Source: Phymatolithon calcareum (Eukaryota > Rhodophyta > Florideophyceae > Hapalidiales). Taken from it: a stretch of DNA of 64,000 nt. Below, piece after piece: positions 41,281 through 51,381 of the stretch. The position numbers were made by a program, and so were the translations under genes. The notes under the pieces were generated by a model. The model made no database searches, was not told the origin of the DNA, and saw only the letters and a program-made list of their open reading frames with translations. Where the stretch lies: contig OZ345374.1 in the NCBI GenBank assembly GCA_977006965.1, forward strand, positions 124,001 through 188,000, read 5' to 3'. Every line of letters begins with the position of its first letter. Position 1 is the stretch's first letter.

Positions 41281-42390
41281 TTATGTCAACTCCGCACTCA
41301 CTTCTCTTGGTACATGTACTACAATCTTAAGCTTCTTCTGTTTGAGCAAGGGCCTCATGTGTTCGTGAATGAGAGCAAACAACTCATCTTTAGGCCCTTT
41401 CATATCGATGATGTTGTGGTTCTTTGAATCTCGATAGCAGTCCAATAGAATAACCTTGGTAAAATTCAAAGACAACGCCCCGTTGTCAAGAAGCAAGTGT
41501 ACTCGTTTAGCGGTGGCAACGGCAGTCTTGACCAGAGCCTTGCGACTTTTCTTCTTCAGCCAAGTGCGTTGCTCTTCGACATCCAAGTGCTTGCTGAAAA
41601 GTTTCCCAACAGGTTGTCCGTCGTACAAAGACTTGGCAAGTTTCACAGCTCGTACCGCACTCGACGCAAACGCTATACATGCCACGCTCGGAACAGCACT
41701 TGGAGACCATTCTGGACAAGAAGAGTAGTCTTCCCCAACAGCCTTTTTCACAATTGAGGCCAGACTCTCGCCTGCACCATCGCCCACACTGAGGACAATG
41801 TCCGAGTTCCACTCCTCCTCGGTGACCTCGACATCGGTTAGGCGGTCAGCTGCCCACTCGCGGTAGACGTTCCATAGAAAAGGGGCGGCATTGGTTCGCA
41901 GTTGTTCATCGGCGTTAAGGCGGTCTTGCTCGTAACGCTGCTTCCGACGGTCGTTTAGTTTAGCAAGCTTACTCTTTTTCTTGGCGAGGCGTTGTCGACG
42001 AAGACTATTATCAAGTTCCTCTTCTGCGAATTCGGACTTCGGAGGACTTGGAAGTGACGCGGAAGGGTGTTCGCTTGTCGGAAGAGAATGTTCCCCTCTG
42101 CCCGAACCGTTTGAGGGTCGCTTACGTATGCCTCGCCCTCCCTCGCGCGCGCTGGAACGGGTATTGGAATTCTTCCTTTTCGTGGTGGAGGACCCGGACC
42201 TTCTTGGCTTGCCTCTACTCTGTTTCATAGCTCTATCGGTGAATTGCACATAAACAATGTCGTGCAAAAAGCGGCGGCTCTTGTGCTGACTGACTTCCGT
42301 TGAGCCGACGGCGATGCAGGCATCTGGTGCTCCAACTAGAGTGACGCCGGGGTCATACTGCCTCGCCGGTATGATATTACTACACGCCAT
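41281..42390 (-). CDS. Cms1-type ribosomal small-subunit biogenesis protein
   Basis: 369 residues, intronless, ATG 42390. The N-terminal part is low complexity: a Lys/Arg/Ser-rich stretch (about 65-110) and a basic helix RRQRLAKKKSKLAKLNDRR, typical of nucleolar targeting. The C-terminal two thirds match the Cms1/CMSS1 family: SVACIAFASSAVRAVKLAKSL, VGKLFSKHLDVEEQ, a helicase-like KRVHLLLDNGALSLNFTKVILLD, and IIDMKGPKDELFALI. The family keeps a degenerate DEAD-box-like fold without ATPase motifs and is found with U3-containing 90S pre-ribosomes. The first about 50 residues look less conserved, so the Met at MKQSRGKPRRSG is an alternative start. Confidence 0.8.
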   Translation of the reverse strand: MACSNIIPARQYDPGVTLVGAPDACIAVGSTEVSQHKSRRFLHDIVYVQFTDRAMKQSRGKPRRSGSSTTKRKNSNTRSSAREGGRGIRKRPSNGSGRGEHSLPTSEHPSASLPSPPKSEFAEEELDNSLRRQRLAKKKSKLAKLNDRRKQRYEQDRLNADEQLRTNAAPFLWNVYREWAADRLTDVEVTEEEWNSDIVLSVGDGAGESLASIVKKAVGEDYSSCPEWSPSAVPSVACIAFASSAVRAVKLAKSLYDGQPVGKLFSKHLDVEEQRTWLKKKSRKALVKTAVATAKRVHLLLDNGALSLNFTKVILLDCYRDSKNHNIIDMKGPKDELFALIHEHMRPLLKQKKLKIVVHVPREVSAELT

Positions 42391-45300
42391 GGTGAGATCT
42401 GAGCCTTGTGATTGGGTATTGACAAAATTTATAATTTTATAAAATTATAACAAACGGGGGACATGGCGTGCTGTAGCCGTTACGAAAATGTAAGCATATT
42501 CCGGGACAAGAGAATGGAATGAGTGCGGGGAGGGGAGGAATGAATGAGTGAGTTTCAGAATCCGAATTCATGCGGATGCGCGAATTTCTAGCAGGCACGG
42601 ATTGGAGGTGCCGAAGACAGATTGCTCAGAAGTACTGTCCTGCAAAATTTGCAGGACAGTACTTCTTATTTTAGCCAACATTCGCTTGAATGATTTATTA
42701 CATGTGATGTAGTGGGAAAGAGGCAAATTGTTTTTCCAGCAGCAGAGACAAAGCAGGTGCGGAAGAGAGATTGAACAGAATTCAAAGGTTTGCTGCAAAC
42801 TTTTGAGGGAACACGGCGTCGTGTTGTGTTGGGGAGACATTGACTGTTTAGCAGACAGGCAATCGTGGCAGAGTGCACTAGAAGCCAATCCAGCATCGAG
42901 GCGTATATCCTAGGTAAAGTAGCTGACTGGTTACTTGCTAGTACAAAAAGCTTGAATGGGAGTGGGCTCTGTAAGGGGATTTGCAGTCCAGTTTTGAGAA
43001 CAGGCAGGTGTCCGATGTGCAGGCCAGCCAGGTGCTAATAGTATCTGCGAGATTGCAGGTCATGTTTTTGAAAACACTACAGTATTTCTGTTTTGAAGCA
43101 CACGGTTTTAAACAGAGCCTCTTTACAGTACCGGGAATGCTGGTGAGTGAGGGATAAATTATGATAGTGCCAAGCTACTGTATCATACAGCGACAAAGTA
43201 GACAATTATACAGTACTGTACAGTAATAAGTTGTACCAATTTCATTGCATCCATATGTGTGCCCATTGTGGGTCCATGGGTGAAATTTCGGTTAGGTTTG
43301 TCTGTTTCCCCGTTTTTACTAATACAGTACTGTGGAATAACGTCCCCGGGAGGTACCATAAATGTAGAGCTGCAAGACGAGTGCAGACCGATAGTGGGTA
43401 AGCGGAAAGAACGAGAAGAAACGAGACGGAGGGTGAAGTTAACAGATTCTACGTTGGTGTAAGTAAGGGGTTCAATCGCAATACTGTAAGAAATAATACT
43501 GTACATAAACTGCCTCCGCTTTTCGTATACGTGTTGCGGCATCTTAACTTCCAATCCTCACCTTGACTATCAACAACAGTATCATACTGTATCTATTGAA
43601 TTAACTATCATACTTTCTACGAAACTTGTGCCATTCTGTGTGGCCAAAGAGTGCTCCTTACAACGAAACGAAACGGAACGAGATGGCAAAAGGATGGAGA
43701 ATGGCTCTCCTCCCCTGACTTTCTTTACCATAATTTACTGCTGTAGCTTCAATTTGCTCGAGCATCCTCCCGCGACAAGAAACAGGAAGAGAGCGAGAGC
43801 ACTGGGGTGGCACGGCAAATCTACCTCCCAGTCTCCTCCAATTCAGGATAGGCTTAGCAAAGCATGCAATGACGTAATGAAGAGGCATGTCCTGGGCAGG
43901 GGAAGCGAGATTTGCTCCCGTGTACAAGACGATTTTAGTGATTATGCAGTATTTTTCATCCGGCGTTATATTGTTTTTTCAATTAATAGATAAATTTTAT
44001 ATTTTCTACCCTGCGCCACGTGAAGTTCAGCTACAGTATAGCTTATATGATGCAGTCGTTTCGACGAAACGATAGCAAAAGGCCTTCAAAGAGAAAAATA
44101 ATTCACAATATTATTCTCCTGACATTGCATTCCTGCCGCTTCTAATCTAAATAACACAAATGTGCTATTTTGTAATCATGTGAACAAAAGAGACATAAAC
44201 GAATGCGGTAACCACGTATTATGTCATTACAAAAGAAGTCCTGTACACGTGTGTAATATAATAAATAGCATTTTTCCCAACGTCCGTACTTCACTCCACA
44301 TTACAACAGTTATGAAACGTTATAATGTTTGATTTTTACCTGACAATTGTACGGTCCACTCCCTTATGGTCCATGGCAGGCGGTAAAAGTTTCTATTTCC
44401 TGTGCCCAAACCGACCGACCTACAGACCTGAATGTCCACACCGCCCCACACAACATCATGTTGTGGTGCGTCCTGATGACGCACCAAGTCATGGAGTAGC
44501 GAAGCGCAGAACTGTAGAGTGCGAGGAATGCCGTTGCGGACTGCTTTACACATAACAGTGCATTCATGGAAGTGTTTCTTCGCCATCATGCGTGGGTGCC
44601 TGAAAAATGGAAATTGTATCTTTGCTGCACTACCGTACTGTACAGTTAGCACACCGTGACGTGGACAGGCATGAAAATTAAGCAATTTAGGGTGGACACA
44701 GCGAGAATGAGGACCGAAGAGAAGCAAATATGACGTTGCAAGCCAGCTGCCGCAGAAGGCGTGGAAGGTGAAGAGAGACCGTGACTGACTTTTCTCAATG
44801 CACTAGAGGGAGAGAGAGACGCGGCTTTATTTGATACTGTATCTTTGGGGAGGGGCTGCAGGCCTGCCCGCAGCAAGGTCAGCACTCTTCATCAGGAATT
44901 GGCAGTGCAGTAGGATAACGTACAGTACAGTAATATCGCAGGTCAGGTGCAGCAATTGTTCATTTTATTGAAGTGCCCGGTGCCCCCTTGAAGGAGTAAG
45001 TTGGAAACCTTCCAGTCTGGAGGGTTTCTAGCTGCATGTATCATACTGTACCTGCTTGCAGCAACTCAACTACAGTAGCAACAACCGATCGCAAATTGGT
45101 TACATTATCATAGATACAGTCACCTGGCTGTTGCAAGAAAACCCTGAAAGGCTAGCTCGGTGGTCGGGCATACGTTTCTTGTATCACTATGCATGAGCAC
45201 TGCAATGAGGTAATGTATCATACTAAACATTGTACCGAAATTGGACAGGATTGCAATTGCAACCTTTTTGGTGCAACCCAGTACAGTAGTGTGGGATAGT

Positions 45301-46131
45301 GAGGCCAGCTGCGAATGGTGGAAAGGCGGATGTAAGAGAACGTTACACCACGTATGATATCCCGCGCGTACTGATTTTGTCGAAGCAAATGGCAAGAGAA
45401 AGTTGTCTCATTGGTTGTTTAATTTGTGCATCCGCGGAGCACAAAGTGCATGTATCATATATTCTTGTGCAATTCAGAGCGCTCAAGGGGATTGATTACA
45501 GCTTACGCCAAAAAGTGATGTAAATTTGTATACAAAATTCGCAGCATTTCCACACTGGTTTATGCAATGCATGGACCTCTCCCATGCATGGTGGACCCTT
45601 TCCGCGACGGGGCTGTGGGTGTCCTGCCATCGATGGCAGAAAGCTGGAAGCGAAGCTAGACAGATTTCGCACGTCATCATGTCCAATCAGAGCATTTGGT
45701 ATGTGACGATCAGGCAGGAGCTGTATGTTGTGTGGATGATCTGCTTATCATATACGCTGCCGCGAATTCCTCCACCGCTCCACGTTGCAATGGCTCGAAA
45801 ATGAATGTTTGCGGAATGCGAAAATGATAATTTTTTTTAGAAACCGCGCTCGCGGACACCTACCTATCTACTGTACCTTCACAAGTGTGTGCAAAGTTTA
45901 AAATTTTGCACCGCACCTACAAGGAGTTCCGCCGTGCCATGTGGCCATGGGCCCCAAAACGGCCATATTGCGCCCATGGGCGGCTATGATAATGTCTCGC
46001 TTACATCTCGACCGTCAAATCGAGCTCATCACAGTCGACACACCTGGTTGGCGGGGTCTGGGATGATCTTCCCCCCCGTCGCCACCTCTCAATTCGGTGC
46101 TCAGAGCAGGCTTGCCCTCCATTGCCACTCA
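42391..46131. other. Gene-poor stretch rich in TACTGTA/TACAGTA
   Basis: No supported gene in 3.7 kb. The words tactgta and tacagta recur many times (for example near 43079, 43128, 43210, 43323, 43482, 43498, 43584, 44033, 44632, 44834, 44922, 45046 and 45282). Part of the stretch should be upstream region of the genes at either end. Confidence 0.5.
42628..42666. repeat. Perfect snap-back palindrome, 19-bp arms
   Basis: agaagtactgtcctgcaaa and its exact reverse complement are separated by a single base. Confidence 0.95.
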
Positions 46132-46140
46132 CTATATAAA
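46132..46140 (+). promoter_or_regulatory. TATA-box-like sequence
   Basis: ctatataaa lies about 660 bases upstream of the ATG at 46799. If used, the transcript would carry a long leader containing the CCTCA and GTACA arrays. Confidence 0.4.
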
Positions 46141-46177
46141 CCCTTCGTCCACCAGACCCAACCTGCACCTCCATCCG

Positions 46178-46250
46178 TCACCTCACCTCACCTCACCTCA
46201 CCTCACCTCACCTCACCTCACCTCACCTCACCTCACCTCACCTCACTTCA
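46178..46250. repeat. (CCTCA)n microsatellite, about 13-14 units
   Basis: Uninterrupted cctca units from about 46181, with one variant unit at the right end. Confidence 0.95.
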
Positions 46251-46481
46251 CCGTCAAAGCCCCGCCCTCCCTTTTCCCGCCGGCGCATGTAAACAGCAAG
46301 TGAGGAAGGCAAGAGTTCTACAACGCTGCTTCTTTCAATTGCTTGTGCTACAACCACGATCAGTTGAATCGACCGAACGATCCAATTATTGGATATTATT
46401 TTCTTCAATCGTTTTCATCGTTGTTCACACCACCAGTACCCACCGGACCCACGGCACGTGGTGCCTGACGACTTGCTTCCT

Positions 46482-46509
46482 GTACAGTACAGTACAGTAC
46501 AGTACAGTA
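46482..46509. repeat. (GTACA)n microsatellite
   Basis: Five tandem gtaca units, which create repeated TACAGTA words. Confidence 0.9.
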
Positions 46510-46798
46510 ACGCAAATCTCGCCGACGACCCGTGTCGAACCAACGCCTGCTCGCACTTTACGTATTTCGCCATCAACACTTGTCTGGAAACACGGCACAC
46601 TGTTTCCAAATTTTTGACTGTTCACACTTTCAAACACACCACACCCACACTCCACTTGCTCATTCATTCATTTCAAGATCTTCCGCCAGCCACTGCCAGC
46701 CACCGTCTTGTCTTTCTCCGTTTCTCCGCGCGCTTTATATTGCGCCGTCCGCCGCCGTCGACGGCATAGTTATCCCCTGAGTACGCCCTGCAACGCTA

Positions 46799-47440
46799 AT
46801 GTCTCGCGTCTCATCCTCCGCAATGACCACCACCTCCACAGATCCCCTCGTCAAACGTCGCCGCGGCCGTCAGCCGCGACCCTGCACACTGTCGCCGGCC
46901 GTGCGTGCCGCCGCCCGTCAATTCGCCGCATCCGTCGGGGCCCCGCGCGTCATTGAACCGGCCGGCTTTCGTGACTTTGTCGGCTGGCTTCAACATCTCT
47001 CCTCCTCCCATACCGCCGATGCCTGGTCCAGTCTCCTGCGCGTGGTATTGGCAGACTGCAACTCTAATCTCGAGCAAGTGGAGCGTATCCAACCGGACGT
47101 GGTGCGTGAAATCATTGCAAACGTCATCGTCATCCGCAATGGAGAGTCTTCTAAACTCATTTCCACCAACGCCCGTCGTCAGAGCACAAGACCGGAACAG
47201 GGTACGACGTTGATGAAGATATTCGACGCCGCACTCGCGTCTGCAAAACGGCCGGCTCAACGACGTGTGTCGTCCACATTGCGAAAGGAGAGTAAGCCGA
47301 CCGCTGTGAAGCAGCGTGTGGCAACAAGCAGGGTGCCTTCTTCCAACAGACCGCCCATGGCCACTCCGAGGCGACATGCAAACCATACTGTCAAGCTGCC
47401 GTCTATGAAGGAGCTTGAGGAGTCCCTGCGTCGTCGATGA
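46799..47440 (+). CDS. Unrecognised basic protein, 213 residues
   Basis: ATG 46799, stop at 47438-47440, no intron. The N-terminus is Ser/Thr-rich and then strongly basic (VKRRRGRQPRPC). Residues about 35-130 form an Ala/Val/Leu-rich helical region with aromatic contacts (FRDFVGWLQHLS, AWSSLLRVVLADCNSNLEQVERI, VVREIIANVIVIRNG). Residues about 150-195 are basic and disordered. The C-terminus ends KLPSMKELEESLRRR. Codon use and composition look like a real gene. The high positive charge suggests a nuclear or nucleic-acid-binding protein, but I recognise no family and give no function. Confidence 0.65.
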   Translation: MSRVSSSAMTTTSTDPLVKRRRGRQPRPCTLSPAVRAAARQFAASVGAPRVIEPAGFRDFVGWLQHLSSSHTADAWSSLLRVVLADCNSNLEQVERIQPDVVREIIANVIVIRNGESSKLISTNARRQSTRPEQGTTLMKIFDAALASAKRPAQRRVSSTLRKESKPTAVKQRVATSRVPSSNRPPMATPRRHANHTVKLPSMKELEESLRRR

Positions 47441-48989
47441 TTTTGTCCAGTATCATTGTGTCGATCTTGATAGGGCAGTTGCACAGCACAGCAGCCGTTT
47501 TGTCTGCGTATATGTTTGTGGGGTGTGGATGCATGTCGGCTGTCGTATGCTGCGTTTATGGTATCGAGTAGCAGCGCTCAGCTGCCGCCTTTTTCCCCAA
47601 CTGTTTCCTCTGACCAACAGACCGACCGACCACCTCGTTTGAAGGGTGTAACAACCTGATATGAATACGAGTTGGTTTTTCGAACAACTCTGAATTTCTT
47701 GATAGCCGCCGTCTATCGAGTGATCTTGTGCCTCTCTTTTCTAGCAACAAGTAACATTCTTATCTTGTTCTTTTATAAAACAAACTGCATTCTTGGATTT
47801 ATACTCATTCCCGTTGAAGTGGTCTTGGACTTTTCGCAGACAATTAATGACCTTATCTTTCGTATTCTACATTCTGGACCTATGTACAGTACAGTATACC
47901 TTTTCGAAAACCACATGATTCAGAGCAAGATGTGCCGACATCGACATCATGTGATGGTCGCAGTCGACCACGTGCTTGCCATTATTACCTGCGCCATTAT
48001 GCATGTAATGAAAAGTGAAAAATAAACCGGTTTCGTATACTTGTTTTACTTTGCCATGGATATTTTCTCATGTAATAATTACGTAGTGTAAAACAGTAGT
48101 CTTACGGAAGTAGAACGTCAACAAAGTAAAAAAAATCGCGATACAGGTACCTTCAGGGGCACAACGCTGACTACGCAGCATTCATCCAAACTCGTGATTT
48201 AAACGAGACCCTCTTTCGGAACGACTTGCAAAAGATCGTTGAGGTCCTACCCTGCAGTCATAATAATGTATTATGTAAAAGTTTCGAGACCAGACATCAT
48301 GCAGTCAGTTAACTGTACAGTACATTGTGAATTATTTCCGGATTGGTCTCCTGTTCAGCAAAATGCCTTTCGAGTCTTGATGATGATCAAGACTGAGTCA
48401 GACATCCCCTTCTCCCTGCATCGACTGGATGTAAGTCGGTTGCATAGGCAGATGGGTGGTTTCTTATTGAAAGGTGCCAAAAGCAGAAAATTTAGTGTGC
48501 CGCAGTTTATACACTTGGCAGCTTAGAGGCAGGAAGGAATTTAAGATATGCTATGCAAGACGCAATGGCGTTGGATGTTGCATGTAAGGCATGAGTGCAT
48601 CGCGTTGGACGGTTTGGAAAGTAAAAGTGTGATACTTTTGTGAAAGCGCGACTGAAACTCAACACGTGAATAATTAAGCATTGCTGGTTGTAAGTCGAGG
48701 ACAGTCTCGCACGTACTCTCGCTAATTAGTGACTGAAGATTGACCACCCAAGACTGCACGTGTCATGCTTGGCAGGACCCGGTACATTCCCTTGTGTTTA
48801 CGTCTTGTGTTCATTCGTTTATCTTTTTTCTAAGTATTTCCCTGTTGTGGACGAATATGGAACGAACTGCAAGTGATGCGTGGAAAAGCGATCGAAACAG
48901 CTCCAATGCTGTGATAGGGTACGATACAGGATACGATAGGATAGGATAGGACAGTAACAACTTTGTGAGTTACGGCACTGTACACTACC
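47441..48989. other. No gene seen
   Basis: Short frames only. Further TACAGTA words occur near 47885 and 48316, and a (GATAG)-like microsatellite lies at about 48914-48953. Confidence 0.5.
48914..48953. repeat. Imperfect (GATAG)n microsatellite
   Basis: Repeats of gatagg/gatacg with small variants. Confidence 0.7.
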
Positions 48990-49165
48990 GGCTTTTCCAT
49001 AATTGCGTCACATCATCTGGGAACTTTTGGGGGTCCCGATGGCACGGGACACACGTGCCATCGGTGGCTTGGCCCTGGTGCCGTCGGAGCACGTCGTTAC
49101 TATCAAGGTACGTGCAGCTGGCACGTGCCGATGGCACTGCGCCGTGCCTCATGTGCCGCGACGTG
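48990..49165 (+). repeat. Dispersed repeat, copy A
   Basis: Contains catctgggaacttttggg, then ggtcccgatggcacg and gtgccatcgg, a partly palindromic GC-rich block. A related copy lies inverted at about 59335-59470. Confidence 0.55.
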
Positions 49166-49258
49166 TGGAGCCAATTAAAACCAAGCGCGCATCGTCTACT
49201 TCACAGTGACAGTGACTCTTGTCACACATGCTAGAAATAATTGGGTTTCAGAAACTTT

Positions 49259-50689
49259 TCAAATATATTTATTTTTTTCACAAAATCCAGATCTTGCCCA
49301 TGAAACAATTGCGGCGACTACGCTTTCCGCTCTGATGCGTCGCTCCAGGTTCCCTTTCGCCATCCGCAGCGTTCGTCTCTCCTGTCCTCCCAGATGTTCC
49401 GCGTCCGAATCCAATATCACATTTGTCTGTGTGTGCGCCCACCAGCGCTGCGAGACTTTCAGCTTCAATCTGATTAGTAACGGCAACTTGAGCGCGACGA
49501 GAAACGTCAACGCCCTCGCCTTGCCGCGGCCGGCGGGGGAGGCCATCGTGAACAGCGAGAACTGCGGGTCGGCACCTTCCGCACCCGCACCACCGGCGAA
49601 ACATACATAACTCGGATGGGTATTGTGCACGCTTCGCACAAAACCAGGTTAATGAGGCGAAACCTAGCGGAAAATGCGCCATCCTGACCAGGTTCCGGAT
49701 GTTCGAAGCCATTCGCATGGATTTTGTTGCGGTCACTCTGGCCCGATCCGTGATGACTGAAGGGAACATGTGCGGAGTCGATACACTGTGCGAGATGGAG
49801 AAAAAGAAAAAATAGCCCATAGATGGTCAGTGTTCGTCAGGAGATAATATGCACCAAGCCAATAGAGGAAACAGACAGCCAACTCACTCTACGAAGCACC
49901 ACCATAACATCACATAAAAACACCACACAAAAGGTCGTCAGATTACACTCCTAAAATCATTCCGCCTTAAGCTGAAGAGCAACACTTACTTTCATCGAAC
50001 GTCGAAAAGTCATATGGGAGTATCCTCGTCAGATTTCGCGAGACAAAAACGTCTTTGGTTACATATCCCCTCTCCAACCACTCGGGCAGCTTCATCCTCC
50101 CGTCATCGGCCTCGTCGTCCCCAAACCACACGAATACGATTCCGATGCGAACAAGTGTCTCATAAACTCTCGGCATATGAGCAGCCTGCAGAATCGGCAC
50201 GTTCTTGCCCAGCACTTCTGTCTGAGGAATCCGGACGCAAGCCCCTGCGCAGCCGTATGTCCAGCCGTGGTACCCACATTCCAGGACGGTGTCACCTGCC
50301 GGGCAAACGTAGACGCGTCCTTCGGATTGCGGACAGCGGTCATCGGAGACAGTAAAGCGACCCGTGGAAGCGTCGCGGAACATAACCAGAGAGCGATCCC
50401 AGAGGTTTAATGCGTACGGTTTCGAGGAATCGAAGTCCTCTGCCCATAAGATGGCGCACCATCTATTCGTCCAGTCGAAAGGCGCTGACACTGGGATAGT
50501 AGTCGCTTCAACGTTTGGAGAAGGAGAGACATTCATTGATGGACTGCGGATGGCTCTTCGACGCTCCGCTCGGTGGTGAGATGTGACAGGGACGTGCGGC
50601 CGCAAGGAGGACAGGAGATGGGTTGCTCGAGATTGAGAACCCAGTGGCGCAACGGAGACGAATGCTGCGGTCGTCATGACTGGGTCCAA
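49259..50689 (-). pseudogene. Plastid Rieske oxygenase (PAO/TIC55 family) pseudogene
   Basis: Exon 1 runs from ATG 50689 to a gtaagt donor at 49989. Residues 1-70 look like a plastid transit peptide (MTTAAFVSVAPLGSQSRATH). A Rieske domain follows, but its first iron-sulfur motif reads DRCPQSEGR, where the family has C-x-H plus about five more residues. That His and its neighbours appear deleted, while C-G-Y-H-G-W is intact. After the intron (acceptor cacag at 49786-49790) the mononuclear-iron motif CIDSAHVPFSHH is present. Joining the two exons does not keep the frame. A further shift near 49600 is needed to reach QFSLFTMASPAGRGKAR and the C-terminal WWAHTQTNVILDSDAE. PAO/TIC55-type enzymes oxidise chlorophyll derivatives or act in the plastid envelope. 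Three separate lesions argue this copy is dead. Confidence 0.7.
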
Positions 50690-51064
50690 GCGCCCTCAGT
50701 AAATACAAGCAGAAAAAGATGCATGCGCAAGTGCTAGTTGGTGTCTCCCACAATACGCACCTACACATTGTGCCGAATGGCGTGTTCGGCGCCAAAGATA
50801 CTGCTGCGAGGCATACAGCCATGCGCTTCGTGTTCCCGCCGCTTACCAAAAGAGCCCATGCGTAGGATAAAATGGGAGGAGATATGTAAACAACGTGCGC
50901 CCGGCTGTGCTCTTGGTCGGCGTTGCATCGGCGTTGCCCAGAGAAGCGCGTCGACTCTTCTTGCCTTGGTTTCCCCAAACTCTTGGGCGCACGGCTATCG
51001 CCGGGGACTGTATTTATGCTGTAATTTAAAATGAAAAATTAAAACTATGCATGTTTTTGTCTCT

Positions 51065-51123
51065 CTGCGCTGTCTTTCAACTGAGTGGAAGCAGTGCTTC
51101 CACTGAGTTGAAGGACAGCGCAG
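51065..51123. repeat. Snap-back palindrome, 29-bp arms
   Basis: The two halves, starting ctgcgctgtctttcaac and ending gttgaaggacagcgcag, pair with one or two mismatches and no real loop. Confidence 0.92.
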
Positions 51124-51131
51124 GTGGAATG

Positions 51132-51154
51132 TTCAGATCTATCATAGATCTGAA
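51132..51154. repeat. Palindrome, 10-11-bp arms
   Basis: ttcagatctat and atagatctgaa are separated by one base. Confidence 0.9.
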
Positions 51155-51381
51155 ATGCACAAAGGCGTTGGCCTAAAGCACCTTCCTGGCAATACGATCT
51201 CGACCTCTCCACAGAGTTGCTTTCTACAGCGGGGAGCATTACGTAATCAACCGAATCTCGTCAGAGATATGATGTACAGGATAGCTTTCCCATATAGAAG
51301 GAACGCAGACTTGCGAACGGCCACACCTGCACAGAAAAACTGGCCAAACTTCCTTGACTCGGGCACCAAAACGATCCTTAA

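Larger units (their letters stand above)
50690..51381. other. Intergenic between divergent genes; two palindromes
   Basis: This lies between the Rieske pseudogene and the gene at 51382. It holds palindromes at 51065-51123 and 51132-51154 and no supported gene. Confidence 0.5.

Noticed and set aside
46178-46510. CRISPR or telomere-like array
   Set aside because: Units are uniform 5-base microsatellites without spacers and not of telomeric type.
47672-48025. Hydrophobic 117-codon frame
   Set aside because: The AT-rich composition explains the Phe/Ile/Leu content; there is no consistent start context or family pattern.
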